This document shows positions 36,604-44,668 of a stretch of 64,000 bases of DNA, piece by piece. The DNA lies in NCBI GenBank assembly GCA_030651575.1, contig JAUSFB010000081.1:48362-112361 (forward strand), in the 5' to 3' direction. This DNA is from Phaeospirillum sp. Its GTDB lineage: Bacteria; Pseudomonadota; Alphaproteobacteria; Rhodospirillales; Magnetospirillaceae. Under the pieces are notes generated by a model. That model did not search any database. It worked only from the letters and a program-made list of their open reading frames with translations, and was not told where the DNA came from. Within the stretch, counting starts at the first letter, position 1, and the number at the start of each line of letters is the position of its first letter. Both the position numbers and the translations under genes were made by a program.

Positions 36604-37239
36604 TTAAAGCTGCATGATCGCTTCGATCACGCCGTTAGCATCGGCCTTGGTGCCAGCAATGGTTCCAACGGCGGGAAGCAGTTTTTTAATGTCGCTGGAT
36701 TTCTGCAGCCTCTTGTAGAGTTCTGGGTTTGAAGCCAACGCCCCCATGAAGCTGTCGTTCGGCGAACCCAGGCCGATGGTCACAATCCGCGGCGTGCCGG
36801 CCGGAATGGACAGGGTCTTGATGCGCTGTCCCGCGTCGAGCGCCAGTTGGGCATTATCGGGCGCGCCGTCGGACAGAAAGAACACGAACGGATCGAAGTC
36901 GGAATCCGCGCCACCATTGGCGGCCAGAATGTTGTATGCATCGGACAGTGCTGCGGCAGCGTTTGTCGAGCCGCTGCTACCAGAGAACTTGCTAACTACG
37001 TTCAGGTCAACCTGCCCTTCGCTCTGCACCTTCGTAAGGATCCGGCTGTCACTGCCGAAGCTGACGACGGACACTTTGAAGTATGGCTTCATTCCTTGGG
37101 AAAGAAGACGCATCTCCTCAATCATCGTATCCATAGCTTCGTTCAAGTCGGTTACCGCCTGCCCTGACATGGATTCCGAATCGTCCAGAACAAAGACGAC
37201 GTGCCACGGTGATTTGCTGGTGACTCTTTCTGCGGGCAT
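36604..37239 (-). CDS. vWA-domain protein (TerY-like)
   Basis: A 211-residue soluble vWA domain. The MIDAS metal site is complete: FVLDDSESM (DxSxS), SGSTNAAAAL (Thr) and FLSDGAPDN (Asp). The closest general resemblance is to TerY proteins, which with PP2C and a kinase form the TerY-P triad described by comparative genomics. AGGGG eight bases before the ATG supports the start. The PP2C gene follows after 16 bases. Confidence 0.88.
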   Translation of the reverse strand: MPAERVTSKSPWHVVFVLDDSESMSGQAVTDLNEAMDTMIEEMRLLSQGMKPYFKVSVVSFGSDSRILTKVQSEGQVDLNVVSKFSGSSGSTNAAAALSDAYNILAANGGADSDFDPFVFFLSDGAPDNAQLALDAGQRIKTLSIPAGTPRIVTIGLGSPNDSFMGALASNPELYKRLQKSSDIKKLLPAVGTIAGTKADANGVIEAIMQL

Positions 37240-37299
37240 TGAGTTTCCCCTGATTTCCGGTTTAGGTGAGGAGCATCATAGGTCAGTGATGGTCGCCAC

Positions 37300-37436
37300 G
37301 CAACGTTGAGTAAGCGGTGGCGCGGCAATCGGTTGTGGAGTTCCTCGATAGGGGGCGTGTCATTGGCCAGGGCGAGTATGCGGTCAAGCAGATCCGCATT
37401 GAAGATGCGCCCATTCCAACCCTCGGTGAGGCGCAC
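37300..37436 (-). other. Possible gene fragment between the two vWA genes
   Basis: A minus frame starting at a GTG (VRLTEGWNGRIFNADLLDRI, then NDTPPIEELHNRL) has coding-like third-position GC until about 37300. It starts only 4 bases from the divergent truncated vWA gene. I cannot name the family. It may be the relic of another cluster gene. Confidence 0.25.
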
Positions 37437-37440
37437 AGCA

Positions 37441-37680
37441 ATGCCATCAACGTATTATGCGTCTAATCATCCGTGGCATGCAGTATTTGTAATTGATGAT
37501 TCAAGTTTTATGTCGGAGCAGTCGGTAAACAACTTGAACGAAGCTATGGAGATGATGATTGAGGAGATGCATCGTCTTTCCAACGGAATGATGCCATACT
37601 TCAATGTATCCGTCGTCAGCTTCGGCAGTGACAGCCGTATCCTTGTGAATGCGCAGAGCGGAGTGCAGGTTGATCTGTCA
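37441..37680 (+). pseudogene. Second vWA-domain gene, truncated by an IS5-type element
   Basis: The plus frame MPSTYYASNHPWHAVFVIDD continues with LNEAMEMMIEEMHRLSNGMM and SVVSFGSDSRILVNAQSG. This is a clear paralogue of the intact vWA gene (about 60% identical) but in the opposite orientation. It stops after about 80 residues where transposase sequence begins. Its MIDAS reads DDSSF rather than DDSES, so the last Ser was already lost before or after truncation. Confidence 0.85.
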
Positions 37681-37689
37681 AAGGCGCGG

Positions 37690-38170
37690 AAAAAGGGGGG
37701 CGCGGATCGATCCGTCGGGCTACGACGCCGGCAAGAAGGTCAAAGGCAAGAAACGCCACATCGTCGTCGATACGCTCGGCCTGATCCTGGCCGCTCATAT
37801 CCAGCCCGCCAATGTCCAGGATCGCGATGGCGCGTTACCGGTCCTCAAGGAGGTCCGCCGCCTTTTTCCGTTCATCGTGCAGGTGTTCGCCGATGGCGGA
37901 TACCAAGGGGCCGCCACCGCAGCGGCGGTTCGCCAACTCGGGGCGTGGCACCTGGAAATCGTCAAGCGCTCCGATACCGCCAAGGGGTTCGTGGTGCTGC
38001 CCAAGCGCTGGATTGTCGAACGCACCTTCGGTTGGCTGGGCCGCTGTCGTCGCCTTGCCAATGACTTCGAGACCCTCTCCAGGATGGCCCTGGCGTTCCT
38101 TCGCCTCGCCATGATCCGCCTCATGCTGCGCAGAATCGCAAGGCACCGTAATTCATAGAAAACTTCGCGG
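37690..38170 (+). mobile_element. IS5-family transposase, 3' part
   Basis: The frame IDPSGYDAGKKVKGKKRHIV, then VFADGGYQGAATAAAV and KRWIVERTFGWLGRCRRLAN is the C-terminal half of an IS5-family (IS427-like) DDE transposase. It includes the second Asp (FADGGYQG) and the Glu region (VERTFGWL). The N-terminal half, the first catalytic Asp and the left end are absent. The right end lies near 38170, directly at the stop of the small membrane gene. Confidence 0.85.
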
Positions 38171-38178
38171 ACGGACTC

Positions 38179-38679
38179 TCAAGGCAGGCAAAGCTTCACA
38201 TCGGTCCGACCAACTAACGATTTCTGCTCCAGTTCTTTGAGGTCCTCGTCACTTGGGATTTCCTCCTGTCGAAGCATCCCCGATGCCCTGAGACTGCAAA
38301 TGATGCCTCTGTTTGCTGCTGCGGCTTCTGGTCCCAGATCGAACAGGATGAATAAATCCCTGAATGTTTCGGCCTTTCCTTCAAAATACTCCATATTCAC
38401 AGGCACTTGCTTTCCTGAGGCCGTGACTTTGAAAGGTTCGCCCTTCGAATATGCCCCTATGGTGCCGCCTTTGACCGAAACGGTCATATCCAGAAGGTTC
38501 GCGGATGCGGCGACAAATAACAGCGACAGCAGCCCGACCATGGCAAGAAGGGCCAATCTGCCGACGGTGTTCACCGTAGGAGGGGGGGATGCCGGAGGCC
38601 TTCCGAATTTGGAGGCGGCGATCGATGAAATGCTGCTCACATGCACTCCTTTGCCGGATCCCGGTCTGTCCTCGGACAT
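38179..38679 (-). CDS. Small single-pass membrane protein after the PBP gene
   Basis: A 166-residue protein. One membrane helix (LALLAMVGLLSLLFVAASAN, about 45-65) precedes a soluble domain with two Cys (ICSLRAS, VKLCLP). Its start lies 43 bases inside the PBP gene, so translation is probably coupled. Its stop is at the boundary of the IS5-type remnant, so the C-terminus may have been trimmed. Function unknown. Confidence 0.7.
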   Translation of the reverse strand: MSEDRPGSGKGVHVSSISSIAASKFGRPPASPPPTVNTVGRLALLAMVGLLSLLFVAASANLLDMTVSVKGGTIGAYSKGEPFKVTASGKQVPVNMEYFEGKAETFRDLFILFDLGPEAAAANRGIICSLRASGMLRQEEIPSDEDLKELEQKSLVGRTDVKLCLP

Positions 38680-41516
38680 GTCCACCCGTCCATAATCGCG
38701 TTCCGGAGCGGTCCCTTCTCCTTCAGCAACCTGCTCACCAACTCCACCGGAAACGCGCTGCCGCTAACATGTTCGATGGTCGCCACAACCGTGACTGCCC
38801 GTATGGGTTCGGAGGTCACGTCCACAGTGTCGGCATACTTCCGCTCCGGTCGTTTACGGAGCTTGGACAACGGATGCACGGCGAAAGTGGCCGCGTACAC
38901 ACCGCCAAAATCCGGCAACATGGCGAAGTCCAGCGAGCGCAGCTGGCGGCCCGGAAGCTCGTAGAAAAGATCATCCCTTTGTTCGGTGGACCCGAGATTG
39001 TAATCCAACACTGTGTTGGATATTTTGCGCACGATCTCCTGCCTGTTGTATGACTTGGACATGTCGCTCCCGGAGATAATGTCTCTGGCGGACTTGTCCG
39101 ACAAAAGCTCCTTGAGGCCTTCACTTGTCCTCATTTCCCTCTTGGAGGAGCCGAAGGATTTTGCGTTCGCAACGATCCGTCCGTTCTCCACGGCGAGGAC
39201 CCCTCCGGCGAACAGGTTATCCAGTAACAACTTCAGCGGGGTCGGCTTGGAGAGGCCGATTTCGGGCGACCCGGTCTTGGAAAACACGACAAGACCCAAA
39301 TTCTTTCCATGGAGTTCACTGCGAATATCACTGAGTGGTCCGGTTTTCTTTGTTTCAGGGTTATACCTGAGCCATTTGCTCGACGGATTGGAGTGTTCGA
39401 CCAACGTCATCGCGTTGAGAACTTTTTGGCGGACGGCTTGGGGGATAGGCAAGGGGGCCAGTTCCACCTCCGGCAGCCGTCTGCCGTCGAAGCCGTAAAC
39501 AAGACGCTTGCTGATCTTTTTCCCTGTGGCTAGGCGGGAATATGCCTCGGCCACCTGTAAAGTCGTCCAACGGGAGAAGCCGCCACCCAGTATCAGGGGG
39601 AGGTATTCACCCCTGTAGTCCTTCACGAGGCGGAACGGTATCCGGACCCGGTCCGGAGCCACATGCAGGAATGGATGGTTCTCCGGGATCTGCGAGTTTC
39701 CGTACATGTGGCGGATCCAGTCACGCCAGAGACCGGTATCGAGCAAATCGTTCCCTTCCGCCCCATCCCAATAGCGAGGGGCGGGTTGGACCTTGGATTG
39801 TTCCGGTGCGCTGGAGGGAGGTGTAACCTCGATGTCGTACAGCGCCTTCAATTGCACTGCGAGTGGGATGTTCGTGAGTGTGGTCGATTGGCCCACGCTT
39901 CCGTTGGCGGCGACGGGAAAGCGCAGTTTCGTGCGCAGTTGGGTATAGGTGGTCTTTCCGATCCGGTATTGATCGACCGGAGCCAGAGGCACGGACGGCG
40001 TCTCCGATCCTGCGGGATCCTCGGCCGCCAACGTGAGCAGGGCAGCCGCGTACTTGTTTGAGGATGTCTCAATGAAGGTGTCGAAATCGATCCACTGCTG
40101 GTGCCCCATTCTGGAAAGGTCGCATATCTTGTAGATATTGATTCCCAGGACCGAGTCGAACTCCCGTGATTTGCAAGTGCTGTCCGCCTGCCGTGGCGAG
40201 GCGCCCTTCACCTCAAGACTTTGGAGATGGCTGTAGCGCGGATCGGCGAAAATCGCTGCCGCGAAGAGGGGTTTCGCCGCCGAGCCGATGGGCAGGGCGG
40301 AGAAGTTGTGGTTTCTCAGAAGCCGTGCCTGGTCCACGCTGTCAACGCCATGGAGGTCAGCTTTCGTGGGGTAGGACGCAAGTGCCAGGATTTCTCCGGA
40401 CGTCGCGTCCATGACCGTGACCGCCGCGCGTGTCGACCCGTTCAGTCCTTTCTTCTTGAGGAAATCCCGGAGCTGGCGCTGGATTTCTAAGTGAAGCGTC
40501 GGGGACAGCGTCAGGTTGAGGTCTTCGGTCGTCGATCGGCGGTCTTTGATGAAAGGCTGGCCGTTCCGGTCGGCTTGCTGTAGCGCACGTGTGACTGCAG
40601 TTGCCACATCCGAGCCAAAAGGCGGATTTGTATTGAAAGGCACACGCTTCTGTTTGCCGTTTGCCCAATGGAAGGAGGAAATCGTTTGGGCACCGTCAGT
40701 CTGGGCCGCAACATACAGTTCATAGGAGTAGGGCTTGTTCTGTTGCCTCCATTGGACCCGGACCAGATCTCCGTTCTGGAATCTCTCGCCGTGCCCCCCC
40801 GATTCGACGGAGACGCCGTTGATGCGGACCCCGGTCATGTCCGAGGTTCCTAAATTGAGCACGACCCCCCGGTCGCCGATGGTGAAAGTCTTGGCGAATG
40901 TGGTTCCGCCGTCGCCCCTTATCTCCACAGCCTGACCGTCGATCTCTCGCCTGGGAATCTCCACGCTGCGGGAATGCAGATCAAGCTCCGGCGACCGATG
41001 CAGGTTGGAAAGGGTTTTTGTCACAGGATGAAGTCGAATGACCGACTGGTTGCCGTCGAGAACCATATAGCGGCTCGTCTGGGGTCTATAACTCAGGGTT
41101 CCCAACCAACTGGCATTCTCTGCCAAGGGGAGCTCGATGTTGTGTGCATACTCATCGACACCGACCAATGCGTTGCTCGTGATGATGAAACGGTCGTTTG
41201 CATCCCCCTCGTTGAATGCCTGGACGTCCCGCTTCAGATGGGAACCCTCATAGAAGCGGTGCTGGATGGACGACTTATCGTTCTGGTAGGCGTCGTCCAA
41301 GCGGACCTGACCACCCTTGTACACGAGCCACCGGTGTTGGATAAATAGTTTTACCGCGTCCACGTACCCTTCGGCCACATGGACGTTGCTACGGTTTGCA
41401 TCCAATTCGCCGGAGGCTTCCTTCCATGAGATTTTCATAACGGGAAAGGCGAGCATGGCGGCAGTGACCGTCCATGCGGCCGTGCGGCGCAGCATGCGTC
41501 GGTTACCTCGCGTCAT
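38637..41516 (-). CDS. Penicillin-binding transpeptidase with inserted FHA-like domain
   Basis: A 959-residue protein, anchored by an N-terminal helix (TAAWTVTAAMLAFPVMKI). Residues about 200-266 (FAKTFTIGDRGVVLNLGTSD, then VRINGVSVESGG and RFQNGDLVRVQW) read as an FHA-like beta sandwich. The transpeptidase domain follows, with all three active-site motifs: SAAK (Ser412-Lys415, after ALPIG), SSN (485-487) and KTGS (747-750). The phrases AAVTVMDATSGEILALASYP and GGGFSRWTTLQVAEAYSRLA match PBP2/FtsI-type enzymes. It should cross-link peptidoglycan. The ATG overlaps the stop of the SEDS-like gene (ATGA) with GGAGG upstream, so the pair is made together. It is much longer than housekeeping PBP2. 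Confidence 0.88.
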   Translation of the reverse strand: MTRGNRRMLRRTAAWTVTAAMLAFPVMKISWKEASGELDANRSNVHVAEGYVDAVKLFIQHRWLVYKGGQVRLDDAYQNDKSSIQHRFYEGSHLKRDVQAFNEGDANDRFIITSNALVGVDEYAHNIELPLAENASWLGTLSYRPQTSRYMVLDGNQSVIRLHPVTKTLSNLHRSPELDLHSRSVEIPRREIDGQAVEIRGDGGTTFAKTFTIGDRGVVLNLGTSDMTGVRINGVSVESGGHGERFQNGDLVRVQWRQQNKPYSYELYVAAQTDGAQTISSFHWANGKQKRVPFNTNPPFGSDVATAVTRALQQADRNGQPFIKDRRSTTEDLNLTLSPTLHLEIQRQLRDFLKKKGLNGSTRAAVTVMDATSGEILALASYPTKADLHGVDSVDQARLLRNHNFSALPIGSAAKPLFAAAIFADPRYSHLQSLEVKGASPRQADSTCKSREFDSVLGINIYKICDLSRMGHQQWIDFDTFIETSSNKYAAALLTLAAEDPAGSETPSVPLAPVDQYRIGKTTYTQLRTKLRFPVAANGSVGQSTTLTNIPLAVQLKALYDIEVTPPSSAPEQSKVQPAPRYWDGAEGNDLLDTGLWRDWIRHMYGNSQIPENHPFLHVAPDRVRIPFRLVKDYRGEYLPLILGGGFSRWTTLQVAEAYSRLATGKKISKRLVYGFDGRRLPEVELAPLPIPQAVRQKVLNAMTLVEHSNPSSKWLRYNPETKKTGPLSDIRSELHGKNLGLVVFSKTGSPEIGLSKPTPLKLLLDNLFAGGVLAVENGRIVANAKSFGSSKREMRTSEGLKELLSDKSARDIISGSDMSKSYNRQEIVRKISNTVLDYNLGSTEQRDDLFYELPGRQLRSLDFAMLPDFGGVYAATFAVHPLSKLRKRPERKYADTVDVTSEPIRAVTVVATIEHVSGSAFPVELVSRLLKEKGPLRNAIMDGWTCPRTDRDPAKECM

Positions 41517-44500
41517 TGAAACCTCCGCCGCATAAAGGCCCATCCCCCGAGAACGGCAAGGATCGTCGCTTCGATCAGGTCGCTGTGGGATGCGACAGAA
41601 AGGAAGTAGACGTTCTTGCCGGTGAAGGGGACAATTTCAAGGTTCACCAGGATCATGTAGGTGGATGCGCCGAACAGGGTCCAAACCGAGAGGACCCCCA
41701 TGATAGCCCTCCCGGACAATCCCGCGGCCAATCCCCCGCGGAACGCGAACACAGTCCAACTTCCGAGCAGCAAGATAACGCTGATCGCCCCAAATGTTCC
41801 GAACGGCGCCAGGAGGTGGACTGCACTGACGTTGTCGTTGGTGTGCGTGCTCTTGAGAATGGGTGACAGTTCCAATCCGTCGCCGATCAGGCCTTTGCCG
41901 AGCCAACCGGTCGAGACGTAGCGGCGCATCGTCTCCATGACCGTGACGAAGTCGTCCGCCTTAGCCGTCCCGAACTGGGTCAACCGTTCGGGAGCCGTGT
42001 AATTCCAGATGCGGAGCATGTTTTGGGAGACCTTGACCTGGCTCTCGATGAGATGCCTCGCCAATTCAGGGGCGCGCATCGCCGAGGAATAGTCGAGGTC
42101 GTCCGCGAAGAAGCCCTCGGGATTGAGGAACGACAGCGTCGAGGTCGTTATGCCGGGGATCGTGAGCACTGTTGCGGCCAGCACGAACGGAAGTACGGCC
42201 AGCGTGATTCGCAGCCTTTCCGACAACCAGCCTATTCTGCGGGAAGTTTGTGGATCAGGTGGCGCCCCTGTCATGATCGCCACCGCCGCGAACAATGCAA
42301 TGATGGGTATAGTGAAGACAAAAACGACGCCGATGTCATGTGCGACGAAGGGGGCGGCCACTAAGGTGAGCGCCGCCGCCAGGCAAAACAGGAGCGGTGC
42401 CGACCATGCGTGATGTGGCCATGTCGGGCGGCGTTTCCTGTAGGCCTCGAATACCCAAGCGAAGATAAGGATCGTCGCCGGGGTATAGAGGACGCTCAGC
42501 GCCAGAAAGAACCGCTCCTTGACGCCGAAGAGGACGAGGAGCGCGCGGAGGCCAGGAACCAACAGAAGAAGGAGTCCGAAAGTCGGCCATGACAGCCGCT
42601 TCCGGATTCGCGTCCGGGCGAAGAACCACTCCACCACAGAGATGACCGCTGTAAGCGCCACATACATCGCAGCCGGAAAGAGGGAGAACAGCGGCCAATA
42701 CTGGTGGCCAGCCTTCAGGCTTACCAGGGTTGCTAAGGCGCTGGCGATGGCCATGCCGCCCCCAGTCACAAAGCCAATGTTCAGTAGACGCCTGATCAAG
42801 GACTCCGACATCAGGTAAATGAAAACCGGAGCAGATACCGAAAAAGCAAACCACCAGGCGGGCTGCTTTGTGTATGCCACAACCAGGGCGCAGAAGGCCG
42901 CAGCCGTGAGTGGCCCCCCAACAAACTGGAGTGAGCGGAAATTGAACAGTTTGGTCCAAAGCGTCCGGGACACATTGACGGTGCGTCGCGCCGGCGTCGA
43001 CCCGAAGGCCATGAAACAAGCCTGAACGGCCCAGGGGACCATGGCAAATGCCGTCAGCGCATGCCATGCAGTAGCTGGCTCTGTGTGGTCCAGGACGCCC
43101 GCCTGGACGCCGACCAGGATGCGGATGGCCAGGAACGCCTCGACCGCGCCGACGGCGACCCATGGATGGAAGTCCTTCCGGACGGAAAGTCCTGTTAGGA
43201 GAGCGGCCAATGAGGCGGCCCAGACGACCCAGATTATCCCTGACGGGAATTGCACCTCGGTGATCCGGATGATGGCGGCTTTCTTGCCACCAAGCACGAA
43301 CGCCTCCCCGACATTATAGGAGCGGACTCCGTCATGCGAGGTCACGACATACTTTGAGTTGGGGGAGTCGATCTCCAGCCGGCCGAAAATTTCCGCCCCG
43401 AACTCCGGGCCAAGCATGGGGAAGGTCAGTAGCGCCTGCTTCATCGGCGCCTGTTTCCGGGAGGAGGTCTGGTTCGTTTGCCCTGGTTTGCCCATCACCG
43501 CCTTTTGATGGGATTCTTCGGCCGCAAACACGAAGGCGGGGAGGTTCCTGTCGGCGGCCACCCCGATGCCTTGGCTCACCAATTGATTCAGCGCGTTTCG
43601 CCGGACCGTAATGACATATGGGGTGTCCAGGGTCACCGCCAGATAGAGCGACTTGTGCCCGGATGTCTCATCATGCTCGCCTTCGACTAATTTCGCGCGG
43701 AAGCTCCTGCGTTCCTGGATGCGGCTTGGCTTCTTCTTTCCATCTTCGGCGGGTGGGTGGATGTCGATGCGGTGAAGGCCCAATCGCACGGACGCCGGGA
43801 CGCCGAACCGGAGCTTTGCGATATCGGTGCCCGGAGTCTCCTCCAACTCTCCGGATAGGGTTTGGGTCACGACCTTCATCTGAGGGTCGGCGAGAAGTAT
43901 GGCCAGATTATTCCTGAGGAGCCAGCCGAAGGGGTTCGACGAGTTGAACTCGCCCTCCTCCCAAAACATGAGGCTGGCGTACTGGCGTTTCCCCCATGTA
44001 ATCGGATCTATTGGAGACGGCGGCTCGGCCCCGTGGAAAGAATCGTAGTTCCTGAACGGATAGGACTCGATTTCAGGAGGAAGTTGGCGCAGGACCGGCA
44101 GTCCCAGGTTTTGAAGCGTGCGTTTGGGGAGCGGACCGAAGGCGTCGTTTCCGACCATGAGCGTTTCAGTCTTTGGATCGACCTTCATTTCAAGGCCGTC
44201 GTCGAAGCGAATCCTGAAAGGAGCATGGGGCCGGATGGTGTTGTAGCAGCACTTTCCGTCGACCGAAACGGCCCCGTACCGGGTGCTGCGGCCCGTCGCT
44301 GCAGGCATTCCCTGATTGAGGCGGACTGCCACCCCGTTGCCTTCATGTTCGAACGCCAGAAAGCCGGGTGGAAGGTCGTCTATCTTGAACGCGTCGGAAG
44401 TGTCGTCGCCTCCAATGCTGAATATCCTGCCTCCTGTTTCTCCGATCTCGAATCGCAGCCCTTCAAGTGAAATGCGGATGTCGCCAAACCGGCTGTGGGC

Positions 44501-44668
44501 CTCCATAAGCACCAACGTCACCATGGCGGGAGGGACCAACGCGGTGAGGACGACAAGGACCAGCGGCACGGACCGTCCAGGTTTCCGTCCGGCTCCGGTT
44601 GAAAGCCAACCGGCCCACCAGGCGGTTACCAAAACCAGCAGCGATGCCGTGAAGAACAAGCCGCCCAT
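41513..44668 (-). CDS. Giant SEDS-like (RodA/FtsW) membrane protein with FHA-like N-terminal region
   Basis: A 1,051-residue multi-pass protein. After one N-terminal pair of helices comes a large soluble region (about 55-490) whose first part (GGRIFSIGGDDTSDAFKIDD, FLAFEHEGNGVAVRL) resembles a degenerate FHA domain. From about residue 505 there are about 14-16 membrane segments. Near residue 920 GWLGKGLIGDGLELSP and near 939 HTNDNVSAVHLLAPFGTFG align with the SEDS signature before the last helices (in RodA, GxFGKG and HTDFIFA). NLEIVPFTGKNVYFLS (about 1009) matches the usual NxGxxPxTGxxLPFxS motif. It is a strongly diverged SEDS glycosyltransferase candidate that would polymerise lipid II with the adjacent PBP. 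The identity rests on motif order and pairing. The start overlaps the previous stop (GTGATG). Confidence 0.7.
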   Translation of the reverse strand: MGGLFFTASLLVLVTAWWAGWLSTGAGRKPGRSVPLVLVVLTALVPPAMVTLVLMEAHSRFGDIRISLEGLRFEIGETGGRIFSIGGDDTSDAFKIDDLPPGFLAFEHEGNGVAVRLNQGMPAATGRSTRYGAVSVDGKCCYNTIRPHAPFRIRFDDGLEMKVDPKTETLMVGNDAFGPLPKRTLQNLGLPVLRQLPPEIESYPFRNYDSFHGAEPPSPIDPITWGKRQYASLMFWEEGEFNSSNPFGWLLRNNLAILLADPQMKVVTQTLSGELEETPGTDIAKLRFGVPASVRLGLHRIDIHPPAEDGKKKPSRIQERRSFRAKLVEGEHDETSGHKSLYLAVTLDTPYVITVRRNALNQLVSQGIGVAADRNLPAFVFAAEESHQKAVMGKPGQTNQTSSRKQAPMKQALLTFPMLGPEFGAEIFGRLEIDSPNSKYVVTSHDGVRSYNVGEAFVLGGKKAAIIRITEVQFPSGIIWVVWAASLAALLTGLSVRKDFHPWVAVGAVEAFLAIRILVGVQAGVLDHTEPATAWHALTAFAMVPWAVQACFMAFGSTPARRTVNVSRTLWTKLFNFRSLQFVGGPLTAAAFCALVVAYTKQPAWWFAFSVSAPVFIYLMSESLIRRLLNIGFVTGGGMAIASALATLVSLKAGHQYWPLFSLFPAAMYVALTAVISVVEWFFARTRIRKRLSWPTFGLLLLLVPGLRALLVLFGVKERFFLALSVLYTPATILIFAWVFEAYRKRRPTWPHHAWSAPLLFCLAAALTLVAAPFVAHDIGVVFVFTIPIIALFAAVAIMTGAPPDPQTSRRIGWLSERLRITLAVLPFVLAATVLTIPGITTSTLSFLNPEGFFADDLDYSSAMRAPELARHLIESQVKVSQNMLRIWNYTAPERLTQFGTAKADDFVTVMETMRRYVSTGWLGKGLIGDGLELSPILKSTHTNDNVSAVHLLAPFGTFGAISVILLLGSWTVFAFRGGLAAGLSGRAIMGVLSVWTLFGASTYMILVNLEIVPFTGKNVYFLSVASHSDLIEATILAVLGGWAFMRRRFQ

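Noticed and set aside
29923..37239. A complete tellurite-resistance (ter) locus
   Set aside because: The vWA, PP2C and kinase set resembles the TerY-P triad, but no TerB, TerC, TerD, TerZ or TerA-like gene is in the window.
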